Shown: positions 8,812-19,777, counted from the stretch's first letter. The stretch: 64,000 bases of DNA from Moraxella sp. FZFQ2102 (GCF_024137865.1 NZ_CP099960.1:1922001-1986000); one strand, 5' to 3'. Translations and numbers: made by a program. The notes: generated from the letters alone by a model not told the origin.

Positions 8812-9030
8812 ATGACAACATTACACTTATCCATTTCAGACATGACCTGTGGCGGCTGTACTGCCAGTGTCCAAAAAGCCGTGCAAGCTTTAGACGGTAT
8901 CACATCGATTTCTATTGATTTGCCATCTCGTCAAGCGGTGATTGGCTATGATGAAGCGCAGATTGACCAAGATGCGATCTTACAAGCCATTGATGATGCA
9001 GGCTTTGAGCCAGAGATTATCACTGCATAA
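8812..9030 (+). CDS. copZ: CopZ-like copper chaperone (HMA domain)
   Basis: 72-residue single heavy-metal-associated domain. The metal motif MTCGGC is at residues 11-16 (C13 and C16), and the fold ends with the usual DDAGFEPEI. Such proteins carry Cu(I) in the cytoplasm and pass it to CopA or to a CueR-type regulator. The ATG follows ACAAGGATAATAACA. Standing alone with its own promoter, close to copA, it fits a copper chaperone; a mercury MerP role is unlikely because there is no signal peptide and no mer gene. Confidence 0.85.
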   Translation: MTTLHLSISDMTCGGCTASVQKAVQALDGITSISIDLPSRQAVIGYDEAQIDQDAILQAIDDAGFEPEIITA

Positions 9031-9210
9031 ATTCACAATAAATCTTGAAAAATTAAAAATCATTGCTTTAACAATAATTATCGATCATAAAAAAGCAAGT
9101 TTTGTGTAAAAAATAAGCAAGATTATTTGTCATGGATATGGCGGCATAAAAATAAGAAATAATAATTTACAATCAAATTCATCACTAAAATGTCGTAATT
9201 GTTGGATTTA

Positions 9211-9219
9211 TGTTATAAT
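9211..9219 (+). promoter_or_regulatory. nuo operon promoter (extended -10)
   Basis: TGTTATAAT is a perfect extended -10 element (TGnTATAAT) 45 bases before the nuoA ATG. The -35 region (TGTCGT, 9191-9196) is poor, as is common with extended -10 promoters. The upstream gap (9031-9210) is very AT-rich. Confidence 0.6.
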
Positions 9220-9263
9220 ACCGCCGTTTTTATTCTAATAAAAGAAATCACACAGAGGTGATT

Positions 9264-9866
9264 ATGTTAGCCAATTGGTCAGCGATCGCATTTTTGCTAG
9301 CCGCCGCTGGGCTAGTCGTTTTTATGCTGACTGTACCGCGTCTTTTGGGCGGTCGGTCATCAGGTCTCCAAAAACAAGAAACCTTCGAAGCGGGTGTGGT
9401 GTCAGCAGGTTCGGCGCGCATTCGACTGTCTGCCAAATTCTATTTGGTTGCCATTTTCTTTGTCATTTTCGATTTAGAAGCACTGTTTTTATACGCCTAT
9501 TCGGTAAGCGTGCGTGAAGTCAATTGGTATGGCTTTACTGCAGCTGCCATCTTTATCGCCATTTTGTTTGTAGGTTTGATCTATGAAATGCGCTTGGGTG
9601 CGATGAACTGGGCGCCAGCAGATAAGCGCAAGAAAAAACCACGCATCCTATCTAAGCCTGCAGGGTTTGATCTAGCGAGCATCACTGCCTTCAATGGCAT
9701 CGATGAGCTGCACACCGACCCAACAGGTAAAGTACCAGCGCAATCTTCAGGCCGTATCAATGTCTCAAATGACATTGAGAAAAATCGTGCGCACATGGCG
9801 AACATCGACCACATTAACACCACTGGCCGAGTTACCACTCAAGACTTTCGCCAACAGGATGACTGA
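9264..9866 (+). CDS. nuoA: NADH-quinone oxidoreductase subunit A
   Basis: Membrane subunit of respiratory complex I near the quinone site. Three transmembrane helices (about residues 5-28, 66-88 and 95-118) surround the conserved KQETFEAGV loop and the acidic FFVIFDLEALFLYAY helix. The protein (200 residues from ATG 9264, with AGAGG upstream) is longer than the 147-residue E. coli subunit because of a hydrophilic C-terminal tail of about 70 residues beginning near RKKKPRILSK. First gene of the operon; a 136-base gap with hairpins separates it from nuoB. Confidence 0.93.
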   Translation: MLANWSAIAFLLAAAGLVVFMLTVPRLLGGRSSGLQKQETFEAGVVSAGSARIRLSAKFYLVAIFFVIFDLEALFLYAYSVSVREVNWYGFTAAAIFIAILFVGLIYEMRLGAMNWAPADKRKKKPRILSKPAGFDLASITAFNGIDELHTDPTGKVPAQSSGRINVSNDIEKNRAHMANIDHINTTGRVTTQDFRQQDD

Positions 9867-9867
9867 A

Positions 9868-9909
9868 TAAACAAGCGTTACGGCGAGTGCTGTGGCGTTT
9901 TGTTTTATC
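9868..9909 (+). terminator. Terminator-like hairpin between nuoA and nuoB
   Basis: The inner stem ACGGC-GAGT-GCTGT is extended outward by CG/CG and AACAA/TTGTT across small internal loops, and is followed by TTTTGTTTT. It could partly terminate or attenuate transcription after nuoA. Function is not proven; it may equally be an RNA stability or processing element. Confidence 0.4.
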
Positions 9910-9948
9910 AATGACAAGGACATCTAGGGAAGTTTAGCGTAGGGATAG

Positions 9949-9969
9949 CGATCGGTTCTGAGCCGATCG
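9949..9969 (+). repeat. Inverted repeat in the nuoA-nuoB gap
   Basis: Perfect 7-bp stem CGATCGG / CCGATCG with loop TTCTGAG, 33 bases before the nuoB start. No T-run follows. It may be an RNA structural element near the nuoB ribosome site. Confidence 0.5.
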
Positions 9970-10002
9970 ATCACCAATAACCAAAATAAGAAGTGTACCG
10001 CT

Positions 10003-10674
10003 ATGAAATACACACTAACCAAAGCCAATCCATCAAAAGAACAATTCCCAAAACAATCGCGCGAGCTGATTGACGACATCACACAAGCTGAAGTCGAGAA
10101 AAATGTCTTTATGGCAAAGCTTGAAGACCTAACGCACGCTGCAGCGAACTGGGGTCGCAAAAACTCACTGTGGCCGTTTAACTTCGGTACAAGCTGCTGC
10201 TATGTCGAATACGCCACCACCTTGACAGGCGTGCATGACTTGTCGCGATTCGGTGCAGAAGTTATCCGTGCGTCACCGCGTCAGGCGGATGTGATGATCG
10301 TAGCAGGGACTTGCTTTGTGAAGATGGCGCCAGTTATTTTGCGCCTGTATGAGCAAATGCTAGAGCCGAAGTGGGTCATCTCTATGGGTGCGTGCGCCAA
10401 CTCAGGCGGTATGTATGACATCTATTCGGTCGTACAAGGGGTTGATAAGATTTTGCCTGTGGATGTGTATATCCCAGGTTGTCCACCGCGTCCTGAAGCA
10501 CTGATCCAAGCCTTGATGCTGCTACAAGAATCAATCACGCACGAACGCCGTCCATTGGGCATTCACCTAGATGAGCATGGTATCATCCAGCCTGTGATGA
10601 CCCCAGAGCGCGATCGCAAAAACGCAGAACGCATCAAAACGGTCAATCTGCGCAGCCAAGATGATGCTTGGTAA
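10003..10674 (+). CDS. nuoB: NADH-quinone oxidoreductase subunit B
   Basis: Peripheral-arm subunit carrying cluster N2, the last [4Fe-4S] cluster before ubiquinone. The four cluster cysteines are visible: the tandem pair in [10 protein letters not shown], the cysteine in VAGTCF, and the one in PGCPPRPEA. At 223 residues it is close to the E. coli length (220). The start ATG gives [10 protein letters not shown], a variable N-terminus before the conserved core. Strong conservation leaves little doubt. Confidence 0.96.
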   Translation: MKYTLTKANPSKEQFPKQSRELIDDITQAEVEKNVFMAKLEDLTHAAANWGRKNSLWPFNFGTSCCYVEYATTLTGVHDLSRFGAEVIRASPRQADVMIVAGTCFVKMAPVILRLYEQMLEPKWVISMGACANSGGMYDIYSVVQGVDKILPVDVYIPGCPPRPEALIQALMLLQESITHERRPLGIHLDEHGIIQPVMTPERDRKNAERIKTVNLRSQDDAW

Positions 10675-10762
10675 GATTTTAATCGATCATCGATCGCTTG
10701 TTACTTTCTAATTTAATCGGTGTTTGATGTTTTGATTGAACATCACTAAGGATAATAACAAA

Positions 10763-12520
10763 ATGAGTTTCAATGATACTGCGCCGAAGCATCACGCGAT
10801 TTTTACGGCGTTAAATGTTAAGCATCATGGGCAATATACCATCCAAGAAACAGCAGATGGTATTCCGACCATTTGGGTGAGCGCTGATCATGTGTTGGAT
10901 GTTTTGATGACGCTGCGCACCTTGCCAAAGCCCTATGTCATGCTGGTGGATTTGTCTGCCATTGACGAGCGTCTGCGCACCCATCGCTATGGCTTGCCGC
11001 CAAGTGATTTTACTGTGTTTTATCACTTGATGAGCCTTGAGCGCAATGAAGATATCCGCGTAAAAGTCGCGCTAAAAGAAGGTCAAAGCATCCCATCAGC
11101 GACCAAGATTTATCCAAATGCCAACTGGTATGAGCGCGAAGTGTACGATATGTTTGGCATCATCTTTGATGGTCATCCGCACTTGACGCGTATCTTATTG
11201 CCAAAATACTGGGAAGGTCATCCGCTGCGCAAAGAATACCACGCGCGTGCGACCGAATTTACACCATATTTTCTAAATACCGCCAAGCAGCAGTTTGAGC
11301 AAGAGAACTTACGCTTTGTGCCTGAAGAGTGGGGCATGAAACGCTCGGGTCGTGATGAAGACTTCATGTTCCTAAACATCGGCCCGAACCACCCATCGGC
11401 GCACGGTGCATTCCGTTTGGTGCTACAGTTGGATGGTGAAGAGATCATCGACTGTATCCCTGACATCGGCTATCACCATCGCGGCGCCGAGAAGATGGCG
11501 GAGCGTCAGACTTGGCATTCGTTCATTCCATACACTGACCGCATCGACTACTTGGGCGGTGTGATGAATGAGCTGCCATACATCATGGCGGTGGAAAAAT
11601 TGGCAGGTATTACCGTGCCTGAGCGCGCGCAGACCATTCGCGTGATGATGAGTGAATTTTTCCGCATTACCAATAACCTACTGTACTGGGGTACATTCAT
11701 CCAAGACGCAGGCGGTATGACGCCAGTATTTTATATGTTTGCCGACCGTCAAAAAGCCTACGATGTCATCGAAGCGGTGACAGGCTATCGTATGCATCCT
11801 GCGTGGTTCCGTATCGGTGGCACGGCGCATGATTTGCCAAATGGCTGGCAGAAACTGGTGCGCGATTTCCTAGACTGGATGCCAAAGCGTATTGATGAAT
11901 ATTTCAAAGCGACGATGACCAACACGGTGCTAAAAGGCCGCACCCAAGCGGTCGCCCAATACGATGCTAAGCAAGCCTTAGCATGGGGTGTGACAGGTGC
12001 AGGTCTGCGTGCGACGGGTATTGATTTTGACTTGCGTAAGGCACGCCCGTATATGGGTTATGAAAACTTTGACTTTGAAGTGCCGGTATTCTATAACGGT
12101 GATGCTTATGATCGCTGCTTGGTGAAAATTGAAGAGATTCGCCAAAGTCTGCGCATCATTGAGCAGTGCCTGAACAATATGCCATCAGGTCCTTATAAAG
12201 CCGAGCATCCGCTGGCTGTACCACCACCAAAAGACCGCACACTACAAGACATCGAGACCTTGATCAACCACTTCGTATCGGTCTCATGGGGTCCTGTGAT
12301 GCCAGCGGGCGAAAGCTGCGCAATGGTTGAAGGTGTCAAGGGTCTGAACAGCTACTATGTGACTTCAGATAACTCAACGATGAGCTATCGTACGCGTATT
12401 CGCACACCGACCTTTGCACACTTGCAACAAATGCCAAGCGTGATCAATGGTTCATTGGTGTCTGATGCGATCATTTACTTGGCAAGTATTGATATTGTCA
12501 TGGCGGATTGTGATCGATAA
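10763..12520 (+). CDS. nuoC: NADH-quinone oxidoreductase fused subunits C/D
   Basis: Fused NuoC-NuoD (nuoCD) of 585 residues, as in E. coli and relatives. The N-terminal third is the NuoC (30-kDa) part, with [13 protein letters not shown] and the conserved [10 protein letters not shown] block. The rest is the NuoD (49-kDa) part, with [26 protein letters not shown] and the C-terminal [10 protein letters not shown]; it lines the quinone cavity against NuoB. The ATG at 10763 follows AAGGATAATAAC. The in-frame TTG at 10736 has no ribosome site and is rejected. Confidence 0.95.
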   Translation: MSFNDTAPKHHAIFTALNVKHHGQYTIQETADGIPTIWVSADHVLDVLMTLRTLPKPYVMLVDLSAIDERLRTHRYGLPPSDFTVFYHLMSLERNEDIRVKVALKEGQSIPSATKIYPNANWYEREVYDMFGIIFDGHPHLTRILLPKYWEGHPLRKEYHARATEFTPYFLNTAKQQFEQENLRFVPEEWGMKRSGRDEDFMFLNIGPNHPSAHGAFRLVLQLDGEEIIDCIPDIGYHHRGAEKMAERQTWHSFIPYTDRIDYLGGVMNELPYIMAVEKLAGITVPERAQTIRVMMSEFFRITNNLLYWGTFIQDAGGMTPVFYMFADRQKAYDVIEAVTGYRMHPAWFRIGGTAHDLPNGWQKLVRDFLDWMPKRIDEYFKATMTNTVLKGRTQAVAQYDAKQALAWGVTGAGLRATGIDFDLRKARPYMGYENFDFEVPVFYNGDAYDRCLVKIEEIRQSLRIIEQCLNNMPSGPYKAEHPLAVPPPKDRTLQDIETLINHFVSVSWGPVMPAGESCAMVEGVKGLNSYYVTSDNSTMSYRTRIRTPTFAHLQQMPSVINGSLVSDAIIYLASIDIVMADCDR

Positions 12521-12554
12521 TTAAGATGTGATAATAACAAAAATAAGGGTTTAT

Positions 12555-13064
12555 ATGAAAATTGTAACTGATAAAACCCCCAAAGTGGATGTGGCATCCA
12601 TTTTGACCAAGGAAGAAATTGCAGGCATTGATGAATATATTCATCACTACCCACAAGCGCGTGCTGCAGTACTTGATGCACTTAAATTGGTTCAAAAACG
12701 CAACGGTTGGGTCGATGATGCCCAAGTGGCGGCGATTGCCAATATGCTTGACATCGCTGTGACTGATGTGGAAGGTGTGGCGACATTCTTTAACCGCATC
12801 TATCGCAGCCCTGTTGGTCGTCATGTGATCTTGATCTGTGACTCGATCGCCTGCTATTTGACAGGCTATGAAGCACTGGCAGATGAGTTCAAAAAGCAGC
12901 TGGGTATTGACTTTGGTCAGACCACTACCGATGGCAGATTTACGCTATTGCCAATCTGCTGCTTAGGTAACTGCGATAAAGGCCCAAGCGTGCTGATCGG
13001 TGAAGATACTTATGGTCCTGTACTGCCAAGCGAAGTGTCATTATTATTGGAGCAATACGCATGA
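12555..13064 (+). CDS. nuoE: NADH-quinone oxidoreductase subunit E
   Basis: Thioredoxin-like [2Fe-2S] subunit (cluster N1a) of the NADH dehydrogenase module, 169 residues. The four cluster cysteines fall in two pairs: CDSIAC (about residues 93-98) and CCLGNC near residues 136-141. The start at 12555 follows AAGGGTTTAT; the GTG at 12528 is rejected because it lies within eight bases of the nuoCD stop and has no site. It overlaps nuoF by four bases (ATGA), implying translational coupling. Confidence 0.94.
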   Translation: MKIVTDKTPKVDVASILTKEEIAGIDEYIHHYPQARAAVLDALKLVQKRNGWVDDAQVAAIANMLDIAVTDVEGVATFFNRIYRSPVGRHVILICDSIACYLTGYEALADEFKKQLGIDFGQTTTDGRFTLLPICCLGNCDKGPSVLIGEDTYGPVLPSEVSLLLEQYA

Positions 13065-14488
13065 AAACAGTTGCAGAACAAATCGATGCTCGTAAAAATG
13101 GCTTAGCACCAAGTCAGCTGAATAATCAGCGCGTACCGATCTATGGCGTGGGTCTTGCCGAAGGTGAAGAGCCAACTAGTCTTACGCATCCATTGACTTG
13201 GCGCTTGTTCCACCAAGATGCGGTGCTAAAACTTGCTGATTACCTTGCCCTAAAAGGCTTTGAAGGTCTAAAAATCGCCTTATCAAAAACCCCAAAAGAA
13301 GTCGGCGAGATGATCAAAACTGCCAATGTCCGTGGTCGTGGTGGTGCAGGCTTTAACGCAGGCTTGAAGTGGACATTCATGACACCACCAGATGGCGGTG
13401 TGCGCTACTTGATCTGTAATGCTGACGAGATGGAACCAGGGACATTTAAAGACCGTCTATTGATGGAGCGTCTGCCATTTCAGTTGATCGAAGGGATGTT
13501 GATTACCGCCTATGCCATCGGTGCTAGTGTCGGCTATATCTTTATCCGTGGTGAGTACATCCTAGCGGCTGAACGCCTAGAAGCTGCGATTAAAGAGCTG
13601 CATGAAGCGGGCCTTATGGGCGATGATATTCTTGGCAGTGGTTTTAATTTTGATCTGCATGTGCATACGGGCGCAGGTCGCTATATTTGCGGTGAAGAAA
13701 CAGCTCTAATCAACTGCCTAGAAGGTCGTCGTGCCAATCCACGCACTAAGCCGCCTTTCCCACAAGTCTCAGGCGCGTGGGGTCGTCCGACAGTGGTGAA
13801 CAATGTCGAAACGCTGAATAATATGTCAGCCATCATGCTAAATGGCGTGCAGTGGTACCTGGATTTACCAAAGAAAAAAGGCAAATCAGAAACCCCAGGG
13901 ACCAAAATCATGGGCTGTTCAGGTCGCGTAAAAGACGCAGGTCTGTGGGAAGTGCCATTTGGTTATACTGCGCGTGAGTTGATTGAGCTGGCTGGCGGTA
14001 TGCAAGATGGTCTGAAGCTAAAAGCATGGCTACCAGGTGGTGCAAGTACCGATTTTCTGACCGCAAGCGATGAGCATCTTGATCTTGTGATGGACTTTGA
14101 TCCGATCATGAAAGCAGGTAGTCGCCTAGGTACTTGCCTAATGATGGTCGTCGATGAAACTCAAGATATGGTGAGTCTATCCAAGAACCTACAGCAATTT
14201 TTCCAACGCGAAAGCTGTGGCTGGTGTACACCATGCCGCGACGGTCTGCCTTGGGGTGTAAAAATGCTTGATGCTATCGACAATGGTCACGGCAAGCCTG
14301 AAGATATTGACAAATTATCCGAGCTGACACGCGATCTGTGGATTGGTAAGACTTTCTGCGCGCACGCACCAGGGGCGATGGAGCCATTGATGAGTGCATT
14401 GAAATATTTCCGCCATGAATTTGACAATAAAATCAATCAGCCTGCACCAGATGCAGCTGAGCAATCAGCACAACAAGGGGGTGTGTGA
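13061..14488 (+). CDS. nuoF: NADH-quinone oxidoreductase subunit F
   Basis: NADH- and FMN-binding subunit where electrons enter complex I. The flavin/nucleotide loop GRGGAGFNAGLKW lies near residues 90-102, and YICNADEMEPGTFKDR and the second glycine-rich GAGRYICGEETAL follow. Cluster N3 is bound by ESCGWCTPCRDG and a later FCAHA cysteine. The 475 residues compare with 445 in E. coli; the extra length is mostly at the two ends, including an Ala/Gln-rich C-terminus. Starts inside the nuoE stop. Confidence 0.95.
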   Translation: MKTVAEQIDARKNGLAPSQLNNQRVPIYGVGLAEGEEPTSLTHPLTWRLFHQDAVLKLADYLALKGFEGLKIALSKTPKEVGEMIKTANVRGRGGAGFNAGLKWTFMTPPDGGVRYLICNADEMEPGTFKDRLLMERLPFQLIEGMLITAYAIGASVGYIFIRGEYILAAERLEAAIKELHEAGLMGDDILGSGFNFDLHVHTGAGRYICGEETALINCLEGRRANPRTKPPFPQVSGAWGRPTVVNNVETLNNMSAIMLNGVQWYLDLPKKKGKSETPGTKIMGCSGRVKDAGLWEVPFGYTARELIELAGGMQDGLKLKAWLPGGASTDFLTASDEHLDLVMDFDPIMKAGSRLGTCLMMVVDETQDMVSLSKNLQQFFQRESCGWCTPCRDGLPWGVKMLDAIDNGHGKPEDIDKLSELTRDLWIGKTFCAHAPGAMEPLMSALKYFRHEFDNKINQPAPDAAEQSAQQGGV

Positions 14489-17400
14489 TGGCAGTCATTC
14501 ATATTGATGGTAAAACTGTCGAAGTCGATAGTGCTGATAACCTATTACAAGCCTGTTTGTCATTGGGCATCGACATCCCGTATTTCTGCTACCATCCTGC
14601 TTTGGGCTCGGTCGGCTCATGCCGTCAGTGCGCAGTCAAGCAATACAACAACGCCGAAGATTATGCCGCAGGTCGTGGCCGTTTGGTGATGAGCTGTATG
14701 GTTGCGCCGACCAATGATATGTATATCTCGGTTGATGATGATGAAGCTAAGGCATTTCGTAAGCGTATCGTTGAGTACATCATGACCAACCATCCGCACG
14801 ACTGCCCAACTTGTGAAGAAGGTGGTCACTGCCATCTACAGGACATGACTTATATGTCAGGTCATCGCGAGCGCCGTTATCGCTTTACCAAGCGCACGCA
14901 CCACAACCAAGATTTAGGCCCATTCATCAATCATGAGATGAACCGCTGTATCGCGTGCTATCGCTGTGTGCGTTTTTATAAAGACTATGCAGGCGGCGAA
15001 GACATGGGCGTGTATGCGTCGAACAACCGCGTGTATTTCGGCCGTGAAGCAGATGGTCAGTTTGAAAGTGAATTTAGCGGTAACTTGACCGAAGTCTGCC
15101 CAACAGGTGTATTTACCGACGCCACGCATTCAGACCGCTACAACCGTAAATGGGATATGCAGTACGCGCCAAGCGTGTGCCATGGCTGCTCTACAGGCTG
15201 CAACATCTCAGCAGGCGAGCGTTATGGTGAGCTGCGCCGCATTGAAAACCGCTATAATCATGATGTCAATGGTTATTTCCTATGTGACCGCGGCCGCTTC
15301 GGTTATGGTTATGTCAATCGTGCCGATCGCCCATTGACCCCATGCCAAAACACCGCCAATGGCAAAGTAGCACTCACCGCTGATGCAGCATTGGATACCG
15401 CCATTGAATTATTAAAAGGTAAAAAAGCCATCGGTATCGGCTCAGATGCAAGCAGCATTGAGAATAACTTTGCGCTCAAAAAACTGGTCGGTGCGGATAA
15501 TTACAGCACAGGTCAATCATTGGCAACCCAAAGCTTGATTGATAAATCGGTGCAAATTCTTCGTAATGATAGCGTGTATAATGTTTCGGTTGCCCAAATC
15601 GAGCAAGCTGATGCAGTATTCATTTTGGGTGAAGACATCACGCAGACTTCTGCGCGTGTGGCACTGTCTGTACGCCAAGCAGCGAAAAATAAAGCCAAAG
15701 ATATGGCGACAGCGCTGCGTACTGAGCATTGGCTGGCTGAGCCTGTCAAGCGTATTGGTCAAAATGCCTATAGTCCGATCTATGTCGTCGATGTGGTCGA
15801 TACCAAGCTTGATGACATTGCTAAGGTGTCTGCTGTGGCGACGATCGAAGATGTTGCGCGCTTGGGCTACTTGGTCGGTGAAGTGATTGAGACTTTCGGC
15901 ACGGATTTGGATCGTCTTGCCAAGCCAAGCTTGAATGCCAGCGATGAAATGCTAGATTTGGCTTATCAAATCGCCAAAGATCTAATCACTGCTAATCAGC
16001 CATTGGTCATCTCAGGTACTTCATTGTCATCAAGCCATGTGATTGATGCAGCAGGTTATATCACGACCGCCTTGACCAAAAAACGCCAAGCGATCAAAGC
16101 GCAAAACGATGCTGAGCTACAAGCATATCAAGCGCAAGTGGATGCACTGAATGCAGCAGAACTGCCTGAACATGATCCACAATTGGCAGCCAAGCCTGAG
16201 CATGAAGGTACGAATACCGATAAGGCAGAGCAAGCGCAACTGGTACGCATTCCAGAGCCAAAAGCCTTAGATAAGCGCTTTGCACCTGTGGCGGGCATTT
16301 ATCTTGCCTTACCAGCGGCGAACAGCGCAGGTCTAAGCTTGCTTGGTGGTAAATCAATCGAAGAAGTGCTGGCGTCAGACTTTGAAGTGGCGGTGGTACT
16401 AGAAAATGATTTGAGCCAACTTGCCAGTATCAATGCCTTGGGCAAGCTTCATGACAAGACTGTGATTGTTATCGATCATCAAAATTATCCGTGGCATGAT
16501 GGCGTGGATTTGGTGCTGTCAGCATCAAGCTTTGCCGAAAGTGATGGTACACTTGTCTCAGCTGAAGGTCGCGCGCAGCGTTTCTTCCAAGCTTATGATA
16601 AAAAATATTATGAGCCAACTTCAGAGATCAAAGACGCGTGGCGTTGGTTGTATGCACTTGGCTTTGAGACTGGTAAAGGCGCGAGCGCAGCGCACTTGGA
16701 CGAAGTCATTGATGATATTGGCAATGAAGTACCTGCTTTGGCAAATATCAAAGCAGCCGCACCGAATGCCGACTATCGCATCACAGGTCTGAAAATCGCG
16801 CGTGAACCACGCCGCTACTCAGGCCGTACCGCGATGCGTGCGCCACTATCAATCCATGAGCCAATGCAGCCAAAGGATCTAGATACAGCGTTGACTTTCT
16901 CGATGGAGGGCTATGTGGGGAACCAAACCAACCCAGCGAGCATCCCATTTGCATGGGCGGCAGGGTGGAACTCACCACAAGCTTGGAACAAATACCAAGA
17001 TAAAGTCGGTGGTAAGCTAAAAGGCGGTGATGTCGGCGTGCGTCTGTTTGATATTTTGCCACGATTGGATACGACTTATCACAGCCATCGCACTGAGATC
17101 CAGGATCCTGCATCGACCAGTGTATTTAATGGTATCGTGCGCTTAGTGCCTGTGCATAATATCTTCTCATCATCACCGATGGCGAGCCGAAGCCCAGTGG
17201 TAGCAGGTCAAATCAAACCGATCGGTTGGTATGTCAATGAAGAAGATGCCAATCATTGGCAAGTGCGCGAAGGGGATTTGCTCAGTATCCAAAGCGTACA
17301 AGGCGAGATCGTATTGCCTGTACTGATTAATGAGTTCATCCCTGAAGGCTGCATCGGCTATGCCGCAGGTCAAGTGCCACTATCACCAAAAGTGCCAACG

Positions 17401-17547
17401 ACCATCAAGCGTGCTGACAGCGTAGATCCTGTCTATCAGCCTGCTTATCAGCTGAGCGTGCAGAATCTGCCAAGCCGTCACAACAATCCATTATTTAAGG
17501 CAAGTGATACGCCTGTGAATGTCGCACCATCCATGGAGGCTGTGTAA
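14488..17547 (+). CDS. nuoG: NADH-quinone oxidoreductase subunit G
   Basis: Largest peripheral-arm subunit, carrying several Fe-S clusters. The N-terminal [2Fe-2S] region has [15 protein letters not shown]; the His-ligated [4Fe-4S] region has [11 protein letters not shown]; a further cluster region is CIACYRC with ...CPTG. The off-pathway N7 site is also present: CHGCSTGC, with a fourth cysteine in FLCDRGR. A molybdopterin-oxidoreductase-like domain follows. At 1019 residues it exceeds the 908 of E. coli; a charged Ala/Glu/Gln-rich stretch at about residues 531-597 (16080-16280) looks like an insertion. The ATG at 14488 overlaps the nuoF TGA by one base. Confidence 0.94.
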   Translation: MAVIHIDGKTVEVDSADNLLQACLSLGIDIPYFCYHPALGSVGSCRQCAVKQYNNAEDYAAGRGRLVMSCMVAPTNDMYISVDDDEAKAFRKRIVEYIMTNHPHDCPTCEEGGHCHLQDMTYMSGHRERRYRFTKRTHHNQDLGPFINHEMNRCIACYRCVRFYKDYAGGEDMGVYASNNRVYFGREADGQFESEFSGNLTEVCPTGVFTDATHSDRYNRKWDMQYAPSVCHGCSTGCNISAGERYGELRRIENRYNHDVNGYFLCDRGRFGYGYVNRADRPLTPCQNTANGKVALTADAALDTAIELLKGKKAIGIGSDASSIENNFALKKLVGADNYSTGQSLATQSLIDKSVQILRNDSVYNVSVAQIEQADAVFILGEDITQTSARVALSVRQAAKNKAKDMATALRTEHWLAEPVKRIGQNAYSPIYVVDVVDTKLDDIAKVSAVATIEDVARLGYLVGEVIETFGTDLDRLAKPSLNASDEMLDLAYQIAKDLITANQPLVISGTSLSSSHVIDAAGYITTALTKKRQAIKAQNDAELQAYQAQVDALNAAELPEHDPQLAAKPEHEGTNTDKAEQAQLVRIPEPKALDKRFAPVAGIYLALPAANSAGLSLLGGKSIEEVLASDFEVAVVLENDLSQLASINALGKLHDKTVIVIDHQNYPWHDGVDLVLSASSFAESDGTLVSAEGRAQRFFQAYDKKYYEPTSEIKDAWRWLYALGFETGKGASAAHLDEVIDDIGNEVPALANIKAAAPNADYRITGLKIAREPRRYSGRTAMRAPLSIHEPMQPKDLDTALTFSMEGYVGNQTNPASIPFAWAAGWNSPQAWNKYQDKVGGKLKGGDVGVRLFDILPRLDTTYHSHRTEIQDPASTSVFNGIVRLVPVHNIFSSSPMASRSPVVAGQIKPIGWYVNEEDANHWQVREGDLLSIQSVQGEIVLPVLINEFIPEGCIGYAAGQVPLSPKVPTTIKRADSVDPVYQPAYQLSVQNLPSRHNNPLFKASDTPVNVAPSMEAV

Positions 17548-18578
17548 TGTCATCTCGTATTATTCCAGAAGTACCAGCATTTTTGGCGAATGCGATGAGC
17601 TTTGATGTGTGGTCGGTATTGTTTTTGGTCATTCAGGCTTTGGTGATTTTCCTAGGTCTAGTGATTGTCGCGGCACTGATGATCGTCTATGAGCGCCGTA
17701 TGCTTGCACTGTGGCAAGACCGCTACGGCCCAAACCGTGTGGGTTGGCAAGGTTCGCTACAGCTGGTGGCGGATATGCTGAAGATTTTTTTCAAAGAAGA
17801 CTGGACGCCAGAATTTGCTGACAAAAAAATCTTCACCCTAGCGCCTGCGATTGCGATGTTCACTGCTTTGGCAAGCTTTGCCATCATTCCACTAAGCCCA
17901 ACATTGGGCGCAGCAGATTGGAATATTGGCTTATTGTTCTTTTTTGCCATGGCAGGACTAGCTGTCTATGCAGTGATGTTTGGTGGTTGGTCATCGGCGA
18001 ACAAATTCTCGTTACTAGGCGGTCTGCGTTCATCTGCCCAAACCATCAGTTATGAAGTCTTTTTGGGCTTATCACTGATGGGTGTGGTGGCGATGGCGGG
18101 ATCGTTTAACCTGCGCGACATCGTTGAAGCACAAGCGACCGTTTGGAATGTCATTCCACAATTCTTTGGCTTTTTGGCATTCGTGGTGGCAGGCGTAGCA
18201 GTGACGCACCGCCATCCCTTTGACCAGCCAGAAGCTGAGCAAGAGCTTGCTGAAGGTTATCATGTTGAATATTCAGGCATGAAATTTGGTATGTTCTTCA
18301 TCGGTGAATATGTCAATGTCGTGCTGATTTCGGCGCTGATGACTTGCTTGTTCTTTGGCGGTTGGCTGCCACCGTTTGGCATTGACATTCCATTCATCGC
18401 CCCTGTGGTGTGGTTCATGCTAAAGACTTTGTTCTTTATGACCATGTTTATCCTTGCGCGTGGCTCATTGATGCGTCCGCGTTATGATCAGGTGATGAAC
18501 TTTGGTTGGAAAGTGTGTTTGCCAGTCACTTTGGTGAATTTGCTTGTAACTGCAGCTGTCATTTTATTAGTACAATAA
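17547..18578 (+). CDS. nuoH: NADH-quinone oxidoreductase subunit H
   Basis: Membrane subunit forming the quinone entry site and the first part of the proton path. There are eight or so transmembrane helices. Diagnostic blocks are [19 protein letters not shown] near residues 50-68, the cytoplasmic loop with [20 protein letters not shown], and the C-terminal [18 protein letters not shown]. The 343 residues are close to E. coli (325). Its ATG overlaps the nuoG TAA by one base, so the genes are coupled. Confidence 0.95.
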   Translation: MSSRIIPEVPAFLANAMSFDVWSVLFLVIQALVIFLGLVIVAALMIVYERRMLALWQDRYGPNRVGWQGSLQLVADMLKIFFKEDWTPEFADKKIFTLAPAIAMFTALASFAIIPLSPTLGAADWNIGLLFFFAMAGLAVYAVMFGGWSSANKFSLLGGLRSSAQTISYEVFLGLSLMGVVAMAGSFNLRDIVEAQATVWNVIPQFFGFLAFVVAGVAVTHRHPFDQPEAEQELAEGYHVEYSGMKFGMFFIGEYVNVVLISALMTCLFFGGWLPPFGIDIPFIAPVVWFMLKTLFFMTMFILARGSLMRPRYDQVMNFGWKVCLPVTLVNLLVTAAVILLVQ

Positions 18579-18590
18579 GGCTGGTGAAAT

Positions 18591-19139
18591 ATGTTTACAA
18601 CTCTAAAAGATACGGCAGTTGGCATCATCAGTATCGTCCGCTCATTGTGGATGGTCAATAGCCATGCCTTGCGTCCGCGTGATACGATTTTATATCCAGA
18701 ACAACCCGTGCCAGTGCCGCCGCGTTTTCGTGGTCGCATTATTCTGACGCGTGATCCTGATGGTGATGAACGCTGCGTGGCGTGTAACTTATGTGCTGTG
18801 GCGTGTCCTGTGGGCTGTATCAGCCTACAAAAAGCCGAGCGTGAAGATGGTCGCTGGTATCCAGAATTTTTCCGTATTAATTTCTCGCGCTGCGTATTTT
18901 GTGGTATGTGCGAAGAAGCTTGCCCAACGACAGCGATTCAGCTGACCCCTGATTTTGAATTGGGTGAGTACAATCGCCAAAACTTGGTCTATGAAAAAGA
19001 GCATCTGCTGATCTCAGGACCAGGCAAATATCCTGATTATAACTATTACCGTGTCACTGGCATGGCGACCGAAAAACAACCAAAAGGCTCGCACCAAAAC
19101 GAAGCGACACCGATTGATGTGCGGAGTTTGTTACCATGA
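18591..19139 (+). CDS. nuoI: NADH-quinone oxidoreductase subunit I
   Basis: Ferredoxin-like subunit with two [4Fe-4S] clusters (N6a, N6b) passing electrons toward NuoB. Two classical motifs are visible: [16 protein letters not shown] and [18 protein letters not shown]. The N-terminus starts with an amphipathic helix that contacts the membrane arm. The 182 residues match E. coli (180). Starts 12 bases after nuoH (ribosome site AAGGCTGG) and overlaps nuoJ by four bases. Confidence 0.96.
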   Translation: MFTTLKDTAVGIISIVRSLWMVNSHALRPRDTILYPEQPVPVPPRFRGRIILTRDPDGDERCVACNLCAVACPVGCISLQKAEREDGRWYPEFFRINFSRCVFCGMCEEACPTTAIQLTPDFELGEYNRQNLVYEKEHLLISGPGKYPDYNYYRVTGMATEKQPKGSHQNEATPIDVRSLLP

Positions 19140-19777
19140 TGACGATTTTATCTGATATTTTAAGCAATGCCAATTTGGTGGGTTTTTATGCCTTGGCAGC
19201 GGTGGCGATTTATGCCAGTTTCCGTGTAGTAACGCACGCCAATCCAGTACACGCCATCTTGTCGATGATTGTATCACTATTGGCAGTGGCAGGGATTTTC
19301 TTTATTTTGGGTGCGCCGTTTGCAGGTGTCTTGGAAGTCATCGTATATGCCGGTGCGATTTTGGTGCTGTTCGTCTTTGTGATCATGATGCTAAATCTTG
19401 GCACGGATGTCAGTGAAGAAAAATCATGGCTGACATCGAATGCGTGGGCGACACCAGTAGGCTTAACATTGATCATCGCTGCGGTATTGGTTGGTATCAT
19501 CAGTGCGTCACCAAATGGCGCTCAGATGCTAAGCGCCCAAACAGTAGATGCCAAAGCGGTGGGTACAAGCCTATTTACCCAGTATGTGCTACTGGTGGAA
19601 GTGGCAGCATTCTTATTATTGGGTGCGTTGGTCGCAGCATATCACTTGGGCAAAAAAGCCTTGGATGATGAGAACTTCAGTCATTATCAAGACACTGAAG
19701 CAGGCGCAAATGCACCGAACCATCAGCCAGATGGACCAGTTTTTACACAACATAATAATAACAAAGGGGGTCTGTAA
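19136..19777 (+). CDS. nuoJ: NADH-quinone oxidoreductase subunit J
   Basis: Membrane-arm subunit with five transmembrane helices; the hallmark is the pi-bulge helix region [23 protein letters not shown] at about residues 63-85. The first codons are ATG ATG, so the start may be 19136 or 19139; both overlap the nuoI stop. The C-terminus is hydrophilic and ends just before nuoK. At 213 residues it is a little longer than E. coli (184). Confidence 0.93.
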   Translation: MMTILSDILSNANLVGFYALAAVAIYASFRVVTHANPVHAILSMIVSLLAVAGIFFILGAPFAGVLEVIVYAGAILVLFVFVIMMLNLGTDVSEEKSWLTSNAWATPVGLTLIIAAVLVGIISASPNGAQMLSAQTVDAKAVGTSLFTQYVLLVEVAAFLLLGALVAAYHLGKKALDDENFSHYQDTEAGANAPNHQPDGPVFTQHNNNKGGL

